Assembly (NCBI RefSeq): GCF_007991755.1
Contig: NZ_BJYY01000018.1
Coordinates: 124,001 to 188,000, forward strand
DNA length: 64,000 bases
From: Cellulomonas aerilata
GTDB taxonomy: Bacteria > Actinomycetota > Actinomycetes > Actinomycetales > Cellulomonadaceae
Direction: 5' to 3'
Under the pieces are notes generated by a model that was not told where the DNA came from, did no database searches, and saw only the letters and a list, made by a program, of their open reading frames with translations. Each line of letters begins with the position of its first letter. The stretch's first letter is position 1. Made by a program: the position numbers and the translations under genes. Below, piece after piece: positions 17,452 through 25,285 of this stretch.

Positions 17452-18726
17452 TCACGCCGCGGCTTCGCCCTCCTCGGCCTTCACCCAGGCGTTCTTGTTG
17501 TCCGGGCCGAACTGGTAGATCCCGATGAACGCCGACGACGGGTCGTTGCTGTCGTTGAACGCCCCGGCACCGGAGACGGTCTCGTAGTCGATCTCCTCGC
17601 CGTCCTCGAGCAGCTGCGCGCACTCCTCGAACGTCGAGCAGGCCGTGCCGCCCTCCGCACCGGACACCGCGGCCATGTTCTCCTGGATCGTCGGGCCGTC
17701 GGTGCCCTCGCCGCGGATCGCGGCCAGCGCGGACAGGATCACGGCGTCGTAGGACTCGGCCGCGTAGGAGTAGTCCGTCAGGTCCGGGTTGACGCCGAGC
17801 AGGCGCTCCTGGAAGTCCTCGCTCGGGAACGCGCCCGGCAGCGTGCCCTGCGCGCCCTCCAGCGTGCCGGGCTCGAAGTCCGCGCTGTAGTCGGCCAGGT
17901 TGCCGTCGACGAAGTAGAGCTTCGACGTGTCGAACCCGGCGGTCTGCAGCGCCGGGACGATGAGCTTGGTCTGGTCGAACGCGATGACGACGATCGCCTC
18001 GGGGCTGGTCGCCATGGCCGCCGTGACGGCGGACGGGATGACGTCGTCCGACGCGGGGTCGAACTCCTCACCCGGGTTGCCGTAGCTGACCTCGACGCCG
18101 GCCTCCTCCAGCGTGGCCGACGCGACGTCGCGCAGGCTCGTGCCGTAGTCGTCGTTGAAGACCAGGAACGCCACGCGGGTGTGGCCGTCGCCGATGATGA
18201 GGTTCGCCAGCGCGTTGCCCTGGACGATGTCCGACGGCGCCGTGCGGAAGTAGAACGGCGAGTAGCCGGACAGGTCGGTGGCGGTGTTGGCCGGCGAGAT
18301 CTGCACGATCTCGGCGCCCGTGATGTCGTCGATGACGTTCCGGGTGACCGAGGAGGACGCCGCGCCGACGATGACGGAGACGTCCTGGCTGATGAGGTCG
18401 GTGACCGACTGGGTGGCGACCTCGGCGTTATCGGCGTCGGAGGAGTCGGTGTGCACGACCTCGACGTCCTGGCCCAGGACGCCGCCGGCTGCGTTGATCT
18501 CCTCCTTGGCGAGGTCCACGCCGGCGATCTCGGGCGGGCCGAGGAACGCGAGCGAACCGGTCTGCGGCAGGAGGGAGCCGACCTTGAGGGGTGCCGAGCC
18601 GGCCGCGGCGTCCTCGGTCTCGGTGCTGCCGGCGTCGTCGGTGCCGCCGCTCGAGCATGCGGTCAGCACCAGCGCGACGGTGCCCGCCAGGGCGGCCGCG
18701 CGCACTGCGTGGGTGGATCGGAACAT
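17452..18726 (-). CDS. Branched-chain amino acid ABC substrate-binding lipoprotein (LivK type)
   Basis: A 424-residue lipoprotein of the Peripla_BP_6/LivK family. Signal peptide with lipobox LTAC is followed by a Ser/Asp/Thr-rich tether, then LKVGSLLPQTGSLAFLGPPE, the usual first strand of the fold, and SVIVGAASSSVTRNV, the first ligand-contact loop. It should feed the livHMGF system even though it is encoded convergently. The ATG at 18726 has GAGGAG upstream. Being on its own promoter would allow the binder to be made in excess over the membrane parts. Confidence 0.92.
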   Translation of the reverse strand: MFRSTHAVRAAALAGTVALVLTACSSGGTDDAGSTETEDAAAGSAPLKVGSLLPQTGSLAFLGPPEIAGVDLAKEEINAAGGVLGQDVEVVHTDSSDADNAEVATQSVTDLISQDVSVIVGAASSSVTRNVIDDITGAEIVQISPANTATDLSGYSPFYFRTAPSDIVQGNALANLIIGDGHTRVAFLVFNDDYGTSLRDVASATLEEAGVEVSYGNPGEEFDPASDDVIPSAVTAAMATSPEAIVVIAFDQTKLIVPALQTAGFDTSKLYFVDGNLADYSADFEPGTLEGAQGTLPGAFPSEDFQERLLGVNPDLTDYSYAAESYDAVILSALAAIRGEGTDGPTIQENMAAVSGAEGGTACSTFEECAQLLEDGEEIDYETVSGAGAFNDSNDPSSAFIGIYQFGPDNKNAWVKAEEGEAAA

Positions 18727-18879
18727 AGAAGTGGTACTCCTCTGCTGAGCACTGCCGGGCGCGAGGCGGTCAGGGGGGACCGCCTCGGACTGTGCCGAGA
18801 AGGTACCTGGTGGATGTGTCCACCCTGTGACGCTTCTCATCTCACGGTGCGTCGTTGCGCAGTTGTGACCAAATGCCGC

Positions 18880-18911
18880 GGGCCCGGTCCCCCGCATGGG
18901 TGACCGGGCCC
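18880..18911 (-). terminator. Hairpin after the ANTAR regulator gene
   Basis: A 10-bp perfect stem (GGGCCCGGTC at 18880-18889 with GACCGGGCCC at 18902-18911) encloses a 12-base loop. It lies 20 bases past the regulator stop, consistent with intrinsic termination. Confidence 0.65.
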
Positions 18912-18930
18912 GGGTGTGCTCAGCCGCAGG

Positions 18931-19614
18931 TCAGCTCCCGCCGCCGACCTGCTCGATGACGGCGTCCGCGACCTCACGCATCGTGAGGCGGCGGTCCATC
19001 GACGTCTTCTGGATCCACCGGAACGACTCGGGCTCGGACAGGCCCATCTTGGTCATGAGCAGGCCCTTGGCCCGGTCCACGCGCTTGCGGGTCTCGAACC
19101 GCTCGGTCAGGTCGGCGACCTCGGACTCGAGCGCCGAGATCTGCGAGTACCGCGAGATCGCGATCTCCAGGGCCGGCAGCAGGTCCGCGGGGCTGAACGG
19201 CTTGACGACGTACGCCATGGCGCCCGCGTCGCGCGCCCGCTCGACGAGCTCGGTCTGCGAGAACGCGGTGAGCAGGACGACCGGGGCGACGTGGGCCTTG
19301 CCGATCCGCTCCGCCGCCGAGATGCCGTCCAGGACGGGCATCTTCACGTCCATGACGACGACGTCCGGCCGCAGCTCGGTGGCGAGCCGGACGGCGGTCT
19401 CGCCGTCGCCGGCCTCCCCCACGACGTCGAAACCCGCCTCGCGCAACGTCTCCACGACGTCCATGCGGATGAGGGCCTCGTCCTCGGCGACGACGGCGCG
19501 TCGGGCGGGCCGCTTGGGTGCGGCGGGCTCCGCCTGCTCCTCCAGGAGCGGCGGGAGGTCGAGCGGGACAGGCGTCGTCGCGTCCGGGTTCGAATCGCTG
19601 GTGGTCACGGGCAC
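18931..19614 (-). CDS. pdtaR: ANTAR-domain response regulator (PdtaR type)
   Basis: A 227-residue response regulator that binds RNA rather than DNA. The receiver domain has the acidic pair AEDEALIRMD, the phosphoacceptor Asp in VVVMDVKMP, and the switch Thr/Lys in LLTAF and VVKPF. The C-terminal ANTAR domain includes ETRKRVDRAKGLLMTKMGLS and WIQKTSMDRRLTMREVA. PdtaR proteins are phosphorylated by the PdtaS kinase and act as transcription antiterminators. The GTG at 19608, six codons of which differ, is an alternative start: TAAGGT lies seven bases upstream of it, suggesting a leaderless message. No kinase gene is nearby. Confidence 0.9.
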   Translation of the reverse strand: MPVTTSDSNPDATTPVPLDLPPLLEEQAEPAAPKRPARRAVVAEDEALIRMDVVETLREAGFDVVGEAGDGETAVRLATELRPDVVVMDVKMPVLDGISAAERIGKAHVAPVVLLTAFSQTELVERARDAGAMAYVVKPFSPADLLPALEIAISRYSQISALESEVADLTERFETRKRVDRAKGLLMTKMGLSEPESFRWIQKTSMDRRLTMREVADAVIEQVGGGS

Positions 19615-19620
19615 ACCTTA
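19615..19620 (-). promoter_or_regulatory. Candidate -10 element of the ANTAR regulator
   Basis: The minus strand reads TAAGGT (TANNNT). Six intervening bases and one more bring transcription to the GTG at 19608, which would make the mRNA leaderless and move the start two codons inward. Confidence 0.35.
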
Positions 19621-19747
19621 GCGGCGGGCGGGACGCCAGGCCCCGAACCCCCGCGTCGCGTGGCGCACACGGTGCGCCGGACGCGGTGCGCCGGGGCGCG
19701 TCCGGCATTCGGTAACGTGGTCCGCGCGCGCCGCCCGCGGTGCGCGT

Positions 19748-19821
19748 GCCCCGATAGCCCAACCGGCAGAGGCGTTCGGCTCAAACCCGATCCAGTGTGG
19801 GTTCGAATCCCACTCGGGGCA
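19748..19821 (+). tRNA. tRNA-Leu, anticodon CAA, short variable loop
   Basis: Acceptor arms GCCCCGA and TCGGGGC pair over seven base pairs with A as the discriminator base; CCA is not encoded. The D arm (GCC/GGC) carries the conserved GG. The anticodon loop CTCAAAC gives CAA (Leu, codon UUG), and its stem has one mismatch at the outer pair. The T arm is a perfect 5-bp GTGGG/CCCAC with loop TTCGAAT. The variable loop is only five bases, whereas leucine tRNAs are normally class II with a long variable arm. The gene is well formed otherwise. Confidence 0.8.
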
Positions 19822-19872
19822 CCCCGCTCCGCACGGACCCTGCGGCCGGTGGCGGCCGAGCGCCGGCCTCCG

Positions 19873-20715
19873 TCAGTGGAGCGGTTGCACACCGATGACG
19901 GAGAGCAGCTGGAGCTTCTCGTAGCTCTCGGTACCCGGAGCGGCGGTGTAGACCAGCAGCGAGTGCGACCCGGCAGGGTCGATCAGGGTCTGGCAGGTGA
20001 GGTCGAGCGACCCGAGCTCGCGGTGGACGAAGTGCTTGACCTCGGGGGGCCGGACGCCGACCTCGTGCAGGTCCCAGATGTCGCGGAACTCCGCGCTGCG
20101 GGCGAGGAGGTCGTCGGCGAGCGCGGCCGCCCGCGAGGGCCGGCCGCGCAGCGTGATCACACCGCGAAGCCCGGAGACCCACAGCCGTGAGAGGAAGGCA
20201 TGGTCCTCCCCGGCGTAGAGGTCGCGGCTGGACGGGTCGGTGAACCACCGGTACCCGATGCTGCGGGCGGGACCGGTCAGGCCGGCGGTGTCCCCGGTGA
20301 GTGCGACACCGAGCGGGGTCTGGCGCAGGGTCTCACCGAGCTCGGTGACGATCTCGGCGGGCGTGTCCTCCAGGCGGTCGAGGATGCGCAGCAGGCCGGG
20401 GCTGATGTGGTCGCCAGGCGTGCCCCGGTCGGGCGGGCGGTGCCCCGCCAACCGGTACAGGTGGTCACGCTCGGCGACCGACAGGCGCAGGCCCTGGGCG
20501 ATCGACGCGATCATCTGCTCCGAGGGCTGGGGCCCGGCGCCACGCTCGAGGCGGGCGTAGTAGTCGGGCGACATGTGGCAGAGCACGGCGACCTCTTCGC
20601 GGCGCAGGCCGTCGGTCCGACGACGTCGACCGCGCAGCAGGCCCACGTCCTCGGGCTGCAGCGCGTGGCGGCGGTGGCGCAGGAACTGCGCCACTCCCGG
20701 TCGGTCGATCGCCAT
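19873..20715 (-). CDS. Xre-family regulator with MmyB-like ligand-binding domain
   Basis: A 280-residue transcription regulator. The N-terminal helix-turn-helix (GLRREEVAVLCHMSPDYYARLERG) is the signature of the actinobacterial XRE group, and residues about 100-270 match the MmyB-like C-terminal domain (GYRWFTDPSSRDLY, HELGSLDLTCQTLIDPAG-type core). Such proteins usually control an adjacent divergent oxidoreductase gene, as here with the short-chain dehydrogenase. The ATG at 20715 follows GGAGG by four bases. The ligand is unknown; the MmyB fold can bind fatty-acid-like molecules. Confidence 0.9.
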   Translation of the reverse strand: MAIDRPGVAQFLRHRRHALQPEDVGLLRGRRRRTDGLRREEVAVLCHMSPDYYARLERGAGPQPSEQMIASIAQGLRLSVAERDHLYRLAGHRPPDRGTPGDHISPGLLRILDRLEDTPAEIVTELGETLRQTPLGVALTGDTAGLTGPARSIGYRWFTDPSSRDLYAGEDHAFLSRLWVSGLRGVITLRGRPSRAAALADDLLARSAEFRDIWDLHEVGVRPPEVKHFVHRELGSLDLTCQTLIDPAGSHSLLVYTAAPGTESYEKLQLLSVIGVQPLH

Positions 20716-20764
20716 GCATCCTCCTGGGGTCGTCGTGACCGTTCTACGCCCCGGCCCTCGCCGG

Positions 20765-20791
20765 TAACCACTGACCGACCGGTCCTGGTTA
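20765..20791. promoter_or_regulatory. Inverted repeat in the divergent Xre/SDR promoter
   Basis: TAACCA (20765-20770) and TGGTTA (20786-20791) form a perfect 6-bp inverted repeat with a 15-base spacer, so the arm centres are 21 bp (two helical turns) apart. It is the only AT-containing dyad in the 133-bp divergent region and is a natural operator candidate for the Xre protein. Confidence 0.45.
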
Positions 20792-20848
20792 ACGCTCGCC
20801 ATCGGGGCGAGTGTCGTCGTGTCATCACCACGACCCGGGAGCACACCC

Positions 20849-21793
20849 ATGGCACGCAGACCTCTCGACATCACCGTCCCCACCCTGACCGGCAAGCGGG
20901 CGGTCGTGACGGGGGCCAGCGACGGCATCGGCCTGCGCATCGCCACCGCGCTGGCCGCCGCGGGCGCCGAGCTCGTGCTGCCCGTCCGCGACCTCGGCAA
21001 GGGCGGGGCGGCCCTCACGGCCATCCGCGCGACGGCGCCGGCCGCCACCGTGTCGCTGCACCCGATGGACCTCGCGTCCCTGGAGTCCGTCGCCACGTTC
21101 GGTGACGCGCTGCGAAGGGAGGGAGACCCCGTCCACCTGCTGATCAACAACGCCGGCGTCATGACCCCACCCGACAGGCGGACCACGGTCGACGGCTTCG
21201 AGCTCCAGCTCGGCACCAACCACCTCGGACACGTCGCCCTCGTCGCGCACCTCCTGCCCCTGCTCCGCGCCGGGCGTGCGCGCGTCACGTCCCAGGTCAG
21301 CGTCGCGGCGAACCAGGGCTCCATCAATTGGGACGACCTCAACTGGGAGCGCTCGTACGACGGCATGCGCGCCTACAGCCAGTCGAAGATCGCCTTCGGG
21401 CTCTTCGGGGTCGAGCTCGCCCGACGGAGCGCGACCGACGGGTGGGGAATCACCAGCAACCTGTCGCACCCCGGTGTCGCGCCCACGAGCCTGCTGTCCG
21501 CCCGCCCCGAGCTCGGACGCGCCGGGGACACCCGCAGCGTGCGCGTGATCCGCTGGCTGTCCGCCCGCGGCATCCTCGTCGGCACCCCGGAGACCGCCGC
21601 GCTCCCCGCGCTCTACGCGGCGACCTCGCCGGACGCGAAGGACGGCCACCTCTACGGACCCCGCGGTCCCGGCCACCTCGGCGGCGCACCTGCCGAGCAG
21701 TCGCTCTACACCCGCCTCCGCGATCAGGACGAGGCGCGCCGGGTCTGGCAGGTGTCCGAGAGGCTGACGACGACAAGCCTCACCCTCGGCTGA
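20849..21793 (+). CDS. Short-chain dehydrogenase/reductase
   Basis: A 314-residue NAD(P)-dependent oxidoreductase. The cofactor loop is TGASDGIG (about residues 23-30), the structural motif is LINNAGVM, and the catalytic Tyr-x-x-x-Lys appears as YSQSK. Similar proteins are often named protochlorophyllide reductase-like or WW-domain oxidoreductase-like SDRs. The ATG at 20849 has GGGAG upstream; a GTG at 20819 is possible but lacks family sequence. It is divergent from the Xre/MmyB regulator, which probably controls it. Confidence 0.9.
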   Translation: MARRPLDITVPTLTGKRAVVTGASDGIGLRIATALAAAGAELVLPVRDLGKGGAALTAIRATAPAATVSLHPMDLASLESVATFGDALRREGDPVHLLINNAGVMTPPDRRTTVDGFELQLGTNHLGHVALVAHLLPLLRAGRARVTSQVSVAANQGSINWDDLNWERSYDGMRAYSQSKIAFGLFGVELARRSATDGWGITSNLSHPGVAPTSLLSARPELGRAGDTRSVRVIRWLSARGILVGTPETAALPALYAATSPDAKDGHLYGPRGPGHLGGAPAEQSLYTRLRDQDEARRVWQVSERLTTTSLTLG

Positions 21794-21870
21794 GGGTCGC
21801 CGGTGTGCGGCGACGCGTCCCTGATCCCGACGTGGGTCGCCCTGACGATCGCCTGCGCGGGCAGAGGCTC

Positions 21871-24414
21871 TCAGCGGTGCGGCACCGCGGCCCGGCTCTC
21901 GGCGGGCACGGGAGGCGAGGGGTGGTCGCGCTCGAGCTGCGCGCCCTCGACGTCGACGTCCGGGAGCACGCGGTCGAGCCAGCGCGGCAGCCACCACGCC
22001 TTCTCCCCCACCAGGTGCAGGAACGCCGGCACGAGCATCATGCGGACGACGAAGGCGTCGACGAGCACGCCGAACGCGAGCGCGAAGCCCATGGGCCGGA
22101 TGACCGCGATGTGCGAGAAGACGAAGCCGGCGAACACGGAGACCATGATGATCGCCGCGGCGGTGACGACGGCCCGGCCGGCCCGGACACCCTCGGCCAC
22201 CGACTGCCGTGCGGTCGCCCCGTGTGCGTACGCCTCGCGCACGCCGGAGGTCAGGAATAGCTGGTAGTCCATCGCGAGGCCGAAGAGGATGCCGATCACG
22301 ATCGTCGGCAGGAAGCTCAGCACAGGACCCGGGTCGTGCACCCCGAACAGGTCACCCAACCAGCCCCACTGGAACACCGCCGTGACGGCACCGAACGTCG
22401 CCTGCAGCGACAGCACGAACCCGAGGGTCGCGACCACGGGCACGAGGATCGAGCGGAACACCATGACGAGGATGAGCATCGACAGGCCGACGACCAGTGC
22501 GAGGTAGCCCGGCAGCGCGTCGCTGAGCTTCTCGGAGATGTCGATGTTCGCGCTCGCGACGCCGGCGACGGAGAACGTCGCCTCCGGCTCGTCGACGGTC
22601 GTGGCGCGCAGCGTGTGGACGAGGTCCTCGGTCGACGGATCGTTGGGGCCGTCCTCCGGCAGCACCTGGAACGCCAGGACGGTCCCGTCCTCGTTCGCGC
22701 CGATCGGCGCCACCCCGCGCACGGTGTCCTGCTGCAGGAGCGCCGTGCCGAGCGCCGCCTGCGCGGTCGTGAGCTCCTGCTCGCTGACCCCGGCCGGCAC
22801 GTCCGCGACGACGAGCAGCGGACCGTTGGCCCCTTCTCCGAACTCGTCGGCGGTCGTCCTGTACGCGGCGTACTGGGTGCTGTCGGTCGCCTCCTGGGAC
22901 CCGTCCGGCAGGCCGAGGCGCATCGAGGAGGCGGGCAGGGCCGCGACGAGCAGCACCGCGACGCCCGCGACCAGCGAGAGCACCGCGCGCGGCGTCGACA
23001 TCGGCCGGGCCGGTGCGCGCTTCCCGGCGACGGTCGCGGCACGCACCCGGCGCGGCAGCACGCGGTCGCCCGCGAGGCGCAGCAGCGCCGGGGTGAGGGT
23101 CACGGCGAGCAGCACCGCGACCGCGACGCTCGCCGCGGCCGCCGTGCCCATGAGCCCGAGGAAGGGAATCCCCGTGACGTTGAGGGCGAGGAGCGCGATG
23201 AGGACCGTGCTGCCGGCGAAGACGACGGCGTTGCCGGACGTCCCGGTGGCCAGTCCGATCGACTCCTCGACGGGCACGCCGCGGCCCAGCTGCCGGCGGT
23301 GGCGGTTCAGCAGGAACAGCGAGTAGTCGATGCCCACCGCCAGCCCGAGCATGAGCCCCAGGACCGGCGTCACGGACGACATCTCCACGACGCTGGAGAA
23401 GGTCAGGGTGGCCAGGGCGGCGACGCCGACGCCGAGGAGCGCGTTGAGCAGCGGCAGACCGGCCGCGACGACCGATCCGAGCATGACGAGCAGCACCACC
23501 ACCGCGACAGCGACACCGATCACCTCGGACGCGCCACCCAGCACCGGCACGCCCGACGCCAGCTCGTTGGAGAAGGCGACGTCGACACCGTCGGGGGCGG
23601 CGGCCTCGACCGCCGCCATCACCGCGTCCTTGGTCTCCGGCGTGACGTCGAACTGCGGGTCCTCGAACACGACGGTGGCCAGAGCCGCCGAACCGTCGGG
23701 CGAGACCTGACGGATCTCGGCCGCCATCTCGAGCAGTGTCCGCCCCGCCTCGAGCTGCGGCTCCTGCGCCCGGAGCTGCGTGCGCCCCGCCTCCAGCTCG
23801 GTGAGCCCGGCCTCGATCTGGGCACGGCCCGCGTCCACCTGCGCCTGCTGCGCCTCCAGCTGGGCGCGCGCAGCCTCGAGGGCAGCCTCCGGAGTCCCCT
23901 GGGCCGAGCTCGCCTCGAGCTGCGCGCGGGCGGCGTCGATCTGCGCCTGCGCAGAGTCGAGCTGCGCGCCGCTCGCGTCGAGCTGCGCCTGCCCCGCATC
24001 GAGCTCCGAGCGCCCCTGCTCGAGCTGCCCCGCTCCCTCGACGAGCTGCGCTGCCTGCTGCCCGCGCTGGGCCTCCGTCGCGAGCGGGTCCACCACCGTC
24101 TCCACGCCGTCGACCCCGGCCGCGTCGGCGAGGGCCGCCGTGATGCCGGCGCGCTGGGCATCGTCGAGCGCCACGCCGCTCGCGGAGGAGAAGACGACGG
24201 TCCCGGTGCCACCGCTGCTGTCCGGCAGCTCGTCCTGGAGCCGCTGCGTCAGCCGGTCGGTCGCGGTGCCGGGGATGCTCACCGTCGACACGAGCGCCCC
24301 GCCGAAGCCGAGGAACGCCGCACCGGCGATCAGTAGGGCGACGAGCCACGCCCCGATCACGCGCCCGGGGTGGCGTGCCGAGGACCGGCCGAGTCGGTAG
24401 AGCAGTCGTGCCAT
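21871..24414 (-). CDS. MMPL/RND-superfamily exporter with long coiled-coil loop
   Basis: An 847-residue inner-membrane transporter with two MMPL halves and about 12 transmembrane helices. The RND-type cores are at GIDYSLFLLNRHRR and GLAMDYQLFLTSGVREAYAHG. After the first helix (residues about 18-38) the first extracytoplasmic loop contains roughly 100 residues of Glu/Gln/Ala-rich heptad-like repeats (QLEQGRSELDAGQAQLDAS and similar), predicted to form a coiled coil. The ATG at 24414 has GGAG ten bases upstream. Divergent from a TetR regulator that likely represses it. Substrate may be a lipid, drug or dye. Confidence 0.92.
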   Translation of the reverse strand: MARLLYRLGRSSARHPGRVIGAWLVALLIAGAAFLGFGGALVSTVSIPGTATDRLTQRLQDELPDSSGGTGTVVFSSASGVALDDAQRAGITAALADAAGVDGVETVVDPLATEAQRGQQAAQLVEGAGQLEQGRSELDAGQAQLDASGAQLDSAQAQIDAARAQLEASSAQGTPEAALEAARAQLEAQQAQVDAGRAQIEAGLTELEAGRTQLRAQEPQLEAGRTLLEMAAEIRQVSPDGSAALATVVFEDPQFDVTPETKDAVMAAVEAAAPDGVDVAFSNELASGVPVLGGASEVIGVAVAVVVLLVMLGSVVAAGLPLLNALLGVGVAALATLTFSSVVEMSSVTPVLGLMLGLAVGIDYSLFLLNRHRRQLGRGVPVEESIGLATGTSGNAVVFAGSTVLIALLALNVTGIPFLGLMGTAAAASVAVAVLLAVTLTPALLRLAGDRVLPRRVRAATVAGKRAPARPMSTPRAVLSLVAGVAVLLVAALPASSMRLGLPDGSQEATDSTQYAAYRTTADEFGEGANGPLLVVADVPAGVSEQELTTAQAALGTALLQQDTVRGVAPIGANEDGTVLAFQVLPEDGPNDPSTEDLVHTLRATTVDEPEATFSVAGVASANIDISEKLSDALPGYLALVVGLSMLILVMVFRSILVPVVATLGFVLSLQATFGAVTAVFQWGWLGDLFGVHDPGPVLSFLPTIVIGILFGLAMDYQLFLTSGVREAYAHGATARQSVAEGVRAGRAVVTAAAIIMVSVFAGFVFSHIAVIRPMGFALAFGVLVDAFVVRMMLVPAFLHLVGEKAWWLPRWLDRVLPDVDVEGAQLERDHPSPPVPAESRAAVPHR

Positions 24415-24493
24415 GGCGGTCTCCGCGGGATTCGTCGGGCTCACACGACGCTGCGACGTCGAGATGGATCCCCACGATCGTAGGACGCTAAGT

Positions 24494-24508
24494 TGATACG
24501 TGACATCA
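24494..24508. promoter_or_regulatory. Operator candidate 1 (TGAT-N7-ATCA)
   Basis: AGTTGAT followed by seven bases and ATCAGGT. The TGAT/ATCA arms are exact inverted repeats. The site lies 80 bases upstream of the MMPL start and shares its spacing with a second copy 41 bp away. Confidence 0.5.
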
Positions 24509-24534
24509 GGTCGCTGCGCCCGCGGACGTGAACT

Positions 24535-24549
24535 TGATCTCATCCATCA
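24535..24549. promoter_or_regulatory. Operator candidate 2 (TGAT-N7-ATCA)
   Basis: ACTTGAT, seven bases, ATCAGCG: the same dyad as the site centred 41 bp upstream. It covers the expected -35/spacer region of the TetR gene, ahead of TAGCCT (24554-24559), so the repressor could block its own promoter. Confidence 0.5.
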
Positions 24550-24565
24550 GCGATAGCCTCCCCAC

Positions 24566-25219
24566 GTGACGGACGACGGGGCGGCGCTGACGCCGGCGGG
24601 CGGGCTGCGCCGCGACGCGCAGCGCAACCGTGACCGCATCGTCGCGGCCGCGCGGGAGCTGTTCGCCGCGCGTGGACTGACCGTCGGCTTCAACGAGATC
24701 GCCCACCACGCCGGGGTGGGGGTCGGCACGGTCTACAACCGGTTCGCCGACAAGGACGAGCTCATCCGCGCGGCTCTGCAGGAGCCTGCGCGCGAGCTGC
24801 TGCGGGTCGCCGCGGAGGCACGCGCGACCGAACGCGCCCGCGACGGCCTCAGGCTCCTGCTGGACCGGATCGTCGCTCTTCTCGCCGCGAACCTCGGCCT
24901 GCGCGACATCGTCCTCACCTTCGACGAGCGCACCGTGCCCGAGCCGGGCCCCGCGATCGGCGAGGCTCTCGGGGACCTGCTCGCGCGCGCCGCGGCGGAG
25001 GGCGACCTGCGTGACGACGTGACGACGCACGACCTCGTCGTGCTCTTCTGGATGGTCACCGAGGTCGCCCGGCACACGCCCGACCACCCCACGACCTACC
25101 GCCGCTACCTCCAGCTGCTCGTGGACGGACTGACGACCAGCGGGGCACCGCTGGACGTGCCTGCCTCGCCCGAAGCCACCGGCGAGCTGTCGCGGCTCTG
25201 GGCGTCGCGGGGCCGGTGA
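24566..25219 (+). CDS. TetR-family transcriptional regulator
   Basis: A 217-residue repressor. The N-terminal DNA-binding domain is clear: RNRDRIVAAARELFAARG, then GVGVGTVYNRFADKDELI, the recognition helix and following helix of TetR proteins. The ligand domain is not conserved enough to assign a ligand. The GTG at 24566 has no ribosome site; TAGCCT ends six bases upstream, pointing to a leaderless transcript. It is divergent from the MMPL exporter with two matching dyads in between, so it probably represses both genes. Confidence 0.92.
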   Translation: MTDDGAALTPAGGLRRDAQRNRDRIVAAARELFAARGLTVGFNEIAHHAGVGVGTVYNRFADKDELIRAALQEPARELLRVAAEARATERARDGLRLLLDRIVALLAANLGLRDIVLTFDERTVPEPGPAIGEALGDLLARAAAEGDLRDDVTTHDLVVLFWMVTEVARHTPDHPTTYRRYLQLLVDGLTTSGAPLDVPASPEATGELSRLWASRGR

Positions 25220-25285
25220 GCAGCACGCCGCAGCCGGGCGCGGCCGCCATGCGAGTCCCGCGGTGGGCACACCGACGACCGCTGG

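Noticed and set aside
19748-19821. tRNA 3' end as an integration site for a genomic island
   Set aside because: No integrase gene and no repeat of the tRNA 3' end was found downstream in the window.
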